The notes below the pieces were generated by a model that searched no databases, was not told where the DNA came from, and was given only the letters and a program-made list of their open reading frames with translations. This document shows positions 58,239 through 62,086 of a DNA stretch of 62,086 nucleotides, one piece after another. This DNA is from Muribaculaceae bacterium (GTDB lineage: Bacteria > Bacteroidota > Bacteroidia > Bacteroidales > Muribaculaceae): assembly GCA_009775125.1 (NCBI GenBank), contig VSPD01000010.1, forward strand, positions 1-62,086, given 5' to 3'. Made by a program: the position numbers and the translations under genes. Within the stretch, counting starts at the first letter, position 1, and each line of letters begins with the position of its first letter.

Positions 58239-59663
58239 ATGAACCTCGGACATCTTCTCACCGACCCCGTATTCACGCGCGTAGGAGCCACTGCCAACCG
58301 TCTCGGACGCCAATGCTTCGTCGTTGGCGGGTATGTCCGCGACCTCATGCTCCACCGCCACTCCAAGGATATCGACTTCGTAACCGTCGGCTCCGGCATA
58401 GAGCTTGCCGAGGCCGTGGCAAAAGACCTCGGCCGCGGAACGCACATAGCCGTATATGCCAACTATGGCACGGCGCAAGTCCATCGCGGGCAGCTCGAGC
58501 TTGAATTTGTGGGCGCGCGCCGCGAGTCCTACGACCGTACATCGCGCAACCCCGTTGTCGAGGATGGCACTCTCGAAGAAGACATCTCCCGTCGCGATTT
58601 CACAATAAACGCAATGGCAATATCGGTAACGCCCGACTCATTCGGCGAGGTTATCGACATGTTCGATGGCGTCGACGACCTGTGCGACCGCATAATCCGC
58701 ACCCCCCTCGATCCCGACATAACATTTTCCGACGACCCGCTGCGCATGATGCGCGCCATCCGCTTTGCTGCACAGCTCGGATTCACCATCCACCCCGACA
58801 CATTCGAGGCAATTAAGCGCAACGCCGCCCGAATCGAAATAATCACGCCCGAGCGCATCTCCACCGAGCTCGAAAAAATAATGCTCTCGCCCAAGCCATC
58901 CATCGGCTGGGACCTCCTTCATAAAAGCGGGCTTCTCAAACTCATTTTTCCCGAGCTCGAAGCCATGGCCGGAGTGCAGGTGATGCGTGGCCGCGGACAC
59001 AAGGACAATTTCTACCACACCCTCGAAGTGCTCGACAACGTGGCCGAAAAATCCGACAAACTGTGGCTCCGGTGGGCCGCGTTGCTCCACGACATAGCAA
59101 AACCCGTGACAAAACGTTGGGACGACAAACTCGGATGGACATTCCACAACCACAATTTCGTCGGCTCGAAAATGGTGCCCGCAATCTTCCGTCGCCTGAA
59201 ACTGTCGATGGGCGGCGAGATGAAATATGTTCAGAAACTCGTCGAGCTCCACATGCGTCCCATGACCCTTGTCGAAGATGAAATCACCGACTCGGCAGTG
59301 CGCCGTCTTATCCACTACGCCGAAGACGACCTTGCCGACCTTATGATTCTTGCACGCGCCGACATCACCTCGAAAAACATGGCCAAGAAACAGCTGTTTC
59401 TTGCCAATTTCGACATCGTGGAGCAAAAATTTGCCGACATCCTCACAAAAGACGAGGACGCGAAATTCCGTCCGGCCCTCGACGGCAAGGACATAATGCG
59501 CATCTTCGGCCTTGGCCAGTGCCCCCTCGTGGGCCGGCTTATGAAACCCATGACGGCCGCCGCCAAAGACTGCACCATCGACAACACCCGCGAAGCCTGC
59601 CTGGCCTTCCTCCTCGACCTCGCCCCCTCCCTTGGCCTCACTCCCGTCGATCCCACCGCCTGA
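58239..59663 (+). CDS. cca: CCA tRNA nucleotidyltransferase with HD domain
   Basis: A 474-residue enzyme that adds or repairs the CCA end of tRNAs. The head domain has VVGGYVRDLML and the catalytic DIDFVTVG (about residues 28-51), then RRDFTINAMA. The neck and body contain DPLRMMRAIRFAAQLGF and the nucleotide-selection region ERISTELEKI. A C-terminal HD domain is present (FYHTLEVLDNVAE, LRWAALLHDIAKP). The tRNA gene in this window does not encode CCA, consistent with a need for this enzyme. Confidence 0.95.
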   Translation: MNLGHLLTDPVFTRVGATANRLGRQCFVVGGYVRDLMLHRHSKDIDFVTVGSGIELAEAVAKDLGRGTHIAVYANYGTAQVHRGQLELEFVGARRESYDRTSRNPVVEDGTLEEDISRRDFTINAMAISVTPDSFGEVIDMFDGVDDLCDRIIRTPLDPDITFSDDPLRMMRAIRFAAQLGFTIHPDTFEAIKRNAARIEIITPERISTELEKIMLSPKPSIGWDLLHKSGLLKLIFPELEAMAGVQVMRGRGHKDNFYHTLEVLDNVAEKSDKLWLRWAALLHDIAKPVTKRWDDKLGWTFHNHNFVGSKMVPAIFRRLKLSMGGEMKYVQKLVELHMRPMTLVEDEITDSAVRRLIHYAEDDLADLMILARADITSKNMAKKQLFLANFDIVEQKFADILTKDEDAKFRPALDGKDIMRIFGLGQCPLVGRLMKPMTAAAKDCTIDNTREACLAFLLDLAPSLGLTPVDPTA

Positions 59664-59722
59664 AATAAGTATAAAATAAGAGTTATAAGTGATAAACATA
59701 CTTGAAATAAATTAACAATGCA

Positions 59723-59748
59723 GTAGGGACGCACGGCTCGTGCGTCCG
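59723..59748. repeat. GTAGGGACGCACGG palindrome, single copy
   Basis: One 26-base palindrome of the family found at 9964-10051 and 30187-30281. It is flanked on both sides by ATAAGTGATAAA-type inverted sequences (about 59681-59694 and 59761-59787). Confidence 0.65.
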
Positions 59749-59811
59749 CGCAATCAACAGCTTTATCACTTATACTTTATCACTTATAGTTCAAACCTAT
59801 AACTTAAATCG

Positions 59812-60144
59812 ATGTATTACGTAACTAAACGAATAGAAATATCAGCCGCACACCGCCTGTCGCTCGATTACGAGAGCAAGTGCACTAATCTCCACGGCCA
59901 CAACTGGATTATAACAGTATACTGCCGTGCCGCCGAGCTCAACGCCAACGGCATGGTCACCGATTTCACCGACATCAAGCGCACCGTCATGGGCTCGCTC
60001 GACCACGCCTGCCTCAACGATGTGGTGCCGTTCAACCCCACAGCCGAGAATCTCGCCCGATGGATATGCGACAACATCCCCAACTGCTACCGCGTCGACA
60101 TCCGCGAGTCCGAAGGCAACACCGCATCCTACGAAGTGGACTGA
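59812..60144 (+). CDS. queD: 6-carboxytetrahydropterin synthase QueD
   Basis: A 110-residue enzyme of the 6-pyruvoyl-tetrahydropterin synthase family that makes 6-carboxytetrahydropterin, an early queuosine precursor. Zinc ligands H14 (SAAHRL), H28 and H30 (LHGHNW) and catalytic C24 are present. LDHACLNDV and PTAENLARWI are typical, as is the late active-site glutamate in RESEGNTASYE. Slightly short for the family but apparently complete. queE lies about 1.2 kb further on the opposite strand, and queG at 35.2 kb. Confidence 0.93.
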   Translation: MYYVTKRIEISAAHRLSLDYESKCTNLHGHNWIITVYCRAAELNANGMVTDFTDIKRTVMGSLDHACLNDVVPFNPTAENLARWICDNIPNCYRVDIRESEGNTASYEVD

Positions 60145-60235
60145 CCCTCCCGAACCTCCCCTCTCTCCCCAACTTCCCGACTCATAACCAAAACCAATAA
60201 CCATATTCAAGCGTTTCTAAGATAAACCTTAGATT

Positions 60236-60934
60236 ATGTCAACCGCTATCGATAGTATGTTCGAACGCCTCAGCGAGATTCCGCTATTCCGTGGCGCTTC
60301 GAAAGACCTCATGGAACGTACCGTGGGGATGGCAAAATTTCATTTCCTTAAATACGCCTCCGGACAGACGATTGTATCGGCCGGTGAGCCATGCAGTCAT
60401 GCACGCTTCATACTCGACGGGAGCGTGCGCATCTCAATTGTGAATGCCGACGAGAGATTCCGCATCGGCCAGACCCTTACCGGTCCCGATGTGATATCGC
60501 CCGATTTCCTGTTCGGGCACACCACTCTCTATCCCGGCACGGTAACGGCGATAGGTGCCGTGAACACAGTGCAGATTTCGAAAAACGACCTCACGAAAAT
60601 CCTGCAATCCGACACCATCTTCCTCTATAACATGCTCAACTACCTGTCGATGAACTCACAAAAATGCATCGAAGGCATCCTGTCGCTCTCCGTGGGCAGC
60701 ATCGAGGAACGAATAGCCCTTTGGGTGGTGGCCATGACCCAGCCCACGTCGTCGGACGTGACGCTGAGTTGCCGTCAGCGCGACCTCTATTCCGTGTTTG
60801 GCGTTCAGCGCAGCTCCTTCATCGCCGCCCTCGATCGCCTGCGCGACCATGGCATCATCGACTACACCTCCGGCGAAATCCGTGTCCTCGACCGTCGCGC
60901 CATGCTCTCCGTCATGCGCCACGGCCTCGAATAG
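60236..60934 (+). CDS. Crp/Fnr-family transcriptional regulator
   Basis: A 232-residue regulator. The cyclic-nucleotide-binding-like beta roll (about residues 15-130) includes FLKYASGQTIVSAGEPCSHARFILDGSVRIS. A dimer helix follows, and a C-terminal winged helix-turn-helix (LSCRQRDLYSVFGVQRSSFIAALDRLRDHGIIDYTSGEIRVLD). Fnr-type cluster cysteines are absent, and the phosphate-binding residues of true cAMP sites are not obvious, so the signal is unknown. It is preceded by an AACTTCCC-type spacer region (60145-60180) and followed by a perfect inverted repeat. Confidence 0.88.
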   Translation: MSTAIDSMFERLSEIPLFRGASKDLMERTVGMAKFHFLKYASGQTIVSAGEPCSHARFILDGSVRISIVNADERFRIGQTLTGPDVISPDFLFGHTTLYPGTVTAIGAVNTVQISKNDLTKILQSDTIFLYNMLNYLSMNSQKCIEGILSLSVGSIEERIALWVVAMTQPTSSDVTLSCRQRDLYSVFGVQRSSFIAALDRLRDHGIIDYTSGEIRVLDRRAMLSVMRHGLE

Positions 60935-60961
60935 CATCAATAAAGTAGGAATCAATAAAGT

Positions 60962-61021
60962 AGGAACACAATCCTCCGGATTGTGAGTTTTATTTCTCAC
61001 AATCCGGAGGATTGTGTTCCT
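60962..61021. repeat. Perfect inverted repeat with 26-bp arms
   Basis: AGGAACACAATCCTCCGGAT... at 60962-60987 and its exact complement at 60996-61021, separated by 8 bases. It is preceded by a short repeat, AATAAAGTAGGAA. Family relatives are at 36181-36235 and about 30310-30335. Confidence 0.85.
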
Positions 61022-61060
61022 GCACTCTTGATACGATTTCTTTCGCAATGCGCTATAACG

Positions 61061-61096
61061 AAAAAACGGGACTCTGTCACAGAGTTCCGTTTTTGG
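61061..61096. terminator. Bidirectional terminator
   Basis: Stem AAAAACGG..ACTCTG / CAGAGT..CCGTTTTT around TCA. The A- and T-tracts on the two sides allow termination in both directions, between the convergent crp-type gene and queE. Confidence 0.75.
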
Positions 61097-61348
61097 GGTT
61101 TCCAATAGGTACAATTTCTAAGGTAAAAAAGATTGTTTTAGGTTTCTGATACAAAGGTCGGGGTATTTTTACACATAGCCAAATTTTTTTATATGTTTTA
61201 CGACATAATTTTTAAGTATGTTTTATTAACACATCTCGAAAAACGGCCGTAACGCTATAAGCATCAAATACTTGTGAGCCTAATGAATCCTAATTTATAA
61301 AATGTTTTCAATCCTTAAAAATTGTTAAATGCTTACATTTTGCTATAT
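61097..61348. other. AT-rich gap between terminator and queE
   Basis: No open frame or recognised RNA. It contains one copy of TAAGTATGTTTTATTAA (61213-61229), repeated exactly at 62013-62029 in front of the gene at the window edge. Confidence 0.4.
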
Positions 61349-61921
61349 TTAGCGCAAATCAAGCAGTTTGTGAGTCTGCAAAGAGAGGCTCCATCGAGGG
61401 TGCTGTAAAATGTAATTTACGGTCTCTTCGACGTTTTTTCCGGAGCATGGCTGAAGCCTCATGTCGGAGGGGTGAAGCCCTGTTTCCGGAGCGTTGGCAA
61501 ACGCGTCGGCAATGGCCTCGACATCTTGCCCGGTGTACACCACTTTCAGTTCATCCACGCGGTCGATGCCCCAGGGGCGAGCCTTTGGCGAGCATGTCAC
61601 CCAGTCGATTTCCCGTGGCACGGGATTCGAGCCGTTGGTCTCGATTTGGAGATAATGGCCGCGGTCTTTGAGCATGCCGCATAATTCGCTGTCGAGCGAC
61701 AAAGTGGGTTCGCCTCCGGTAAACACCACATGCCGTGCCGGATATTTTTCCACCTCGGCCACAATCTCATCGGCCGACATAGGCGTCGACGCCGAAAAAT
61801 CTGTGTCGCAAAATTCGCAGCGGCGGTTGCAGCCCGCGAAACGCACAAACACGGCAGGCGTGCCGGTGAACCGTCCCTCGCCTTGCAGCGAGTAAAATAT
61901 TTCGTTTACAGGATATGCCAT
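61349..61921 (-). CDS. queE: 7-carboxy-7-deazaguanine synthase QueE
   Basis: A 190-residue radical-SAM enzyme that converts 6-carboxytetrahydropterin to 7-carboxy-7-deazaguanine. The N-terminus NEIFYSLQGEGRFTGTPAVFVRFAGC is characteristic. The cluster motif is CX3CX2C (C31, C35, C38 in GCNRRCEFCD), the SAM motif is TGGEP, and IETNGS and CSPK are present. The length is normal. It supplies the same pathway as queD and queG in this window. Confidence 0.95.
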   Translation of the reverse strand: MAYPVNEIFYSLQGEGRFTGTPAVFVRFAGCNRRCEFCDTDFSASTPMSADEIVAEVEKYPARHVVFTGGEPTLSLDSELCGMLKDRGHYLQIETNGSNPVPREIDWVTCSPKARPWGIDRVDELKVVYTGQDVEAIADAFANAPETGLHPSDMRLQPCSGKNVEETVNYILQHPRWSLSLQTHKLLDLR

Positions 61922-62012
61922 AGCTATACGGTCTTAAAACGATAATGAAAAATACTACGTTAATTGCCGTCGATTAATCATTAATTATAATTAATCCAAA
62001 ATTATAAGTATA

Positions 62013-62029
62013 TAAGTATGTTTTATTAA
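62013..62029. repeat. 17-bp repeat TAAGTATGTTTTATTAA, second copy
   Basis: Identical to 61213-61229, same orientation. It lies 12 bases before the ATG at 62042, so it may be part of a promoter or operator. Confidence 0.6.
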
Positions 62030-62041
62030 AGAATTAATGCA

Positions 62042-62086
62042 ATGAAATCCATTTTCAAACGTTATTGTCTTACATATACTTATCTC
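62042..62086 (+). CDS. Truncated gene at the window edge
   Basis: ATG at 62042 opens MKSIFKRYCLTYTYL, running off the end. The basic, then hydrophobic/aromatic start suggests a membrane or exported protein. Nothing more can be said. Confidence 0.4.
   Translation, partial: MKSIFKRYCLTYTYL

Overview
The window looks like a chromosomal segment of a Bacteroidales bacterium, most likely a gut member of the Muribaculaceae or a close relative; the family-level placement is an inference. The evidence is the recurrent Bacteroidetes promoter core TAnnTTTG (for example TAACTTTG at 10596, TATATTTG at 13450, TATTTTTG at 30376 and TATCTTTG at 49657), gldH, a DUF2723 O-mannosyltransferase, an STN-type TonB receptor with an ECF sigma factor and a DUF4249 lipoprotein, PCMD and cleaved-adhesin secreted proteins, and a PSP1-family gene next to rny. 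Most of the DNA is fairly GC-rich. The GNAT toxin-like cassette at 49.6-50.4 kb is visibly more AT-rich.

Layout. 0-4.1 kb: urease operon on the minus strand (ureA, ureB, ureC, ureE, ureF, and probably the first codons of the next accessory gene). 4.3-5.1 kb: an ion channel-like protein with an altered pore signature. 5.2-11.6 kb: secreted or surface proteins (one split by a frameshift), a tRNA with CAT anticodon, and dispersed palindromic repeats. 11.6-17.9 kb: degP/htrA, an AAA/PD-(D/E)XK gene behind a duplicated promoter and coupled to ruvB and xerD, and convergent menA. 18-29.9 kb: a membrane TPR/HTH regulator, a secreted protein, greA, a HIT protein, a thioredoxin-fold lipoprotein, a GT61-like glycosyltransferase, then an ECF sigma / barrel / minimal FecR-like / TonB receptor / DUF4249 regulon. 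30.4-36.1 kb: DUF2723 transferase, polysaccharide deacetylase, queG. 36.3-48.2 kb: a nine-gene minus-strand operon that I do not recognise as a described system. 48.4-52.7 kb: alanine dehydrogenase, a GNAT toxin-antitoxin-like pair and two GT4 glycosyltransferases. 52.8-62.1 kb: a coiled-coil protein, zapA, rny, a PSP1/RicT-like gene, gldH, an M24 peptidase, cca, queD, a Crp/Fnr regulator, queE, and the first codons of another gene.

The main candidate for an undescribed system is the 36.3-48.2 kb operon. In transcription order it encodes an unknown 261-aa protein, a coiled-coil protein, a small radical-SAM protein (CX3CX2C), two homologous coiled-coil proteins that share an IDM(N/D)YW(S/T)HG motif, an 894-aa protein with two CbbX/SpoVK-type AAA+ modules, a zinc-ribbon/FHA-like protein, and two divergent Hsp70-family ATPases. 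Tight overlaps in its first half indicate a joint function. Two unrelated inverted-repeat elements have entered the operon on either side of the FHA-like gene.

A second theme is the intergenic DNA. It holds several families of palindromic repeats. Two related inverted-repeat elements (34254-34606 and 40718-40910) share a nested fold whose central stem differs by compensatory changes, and one of them appears to have supplied the start codon of the deacetylase gene. Short C-rich AACTTCCC/AACTCCCC spacers recur just before start codons at five places.
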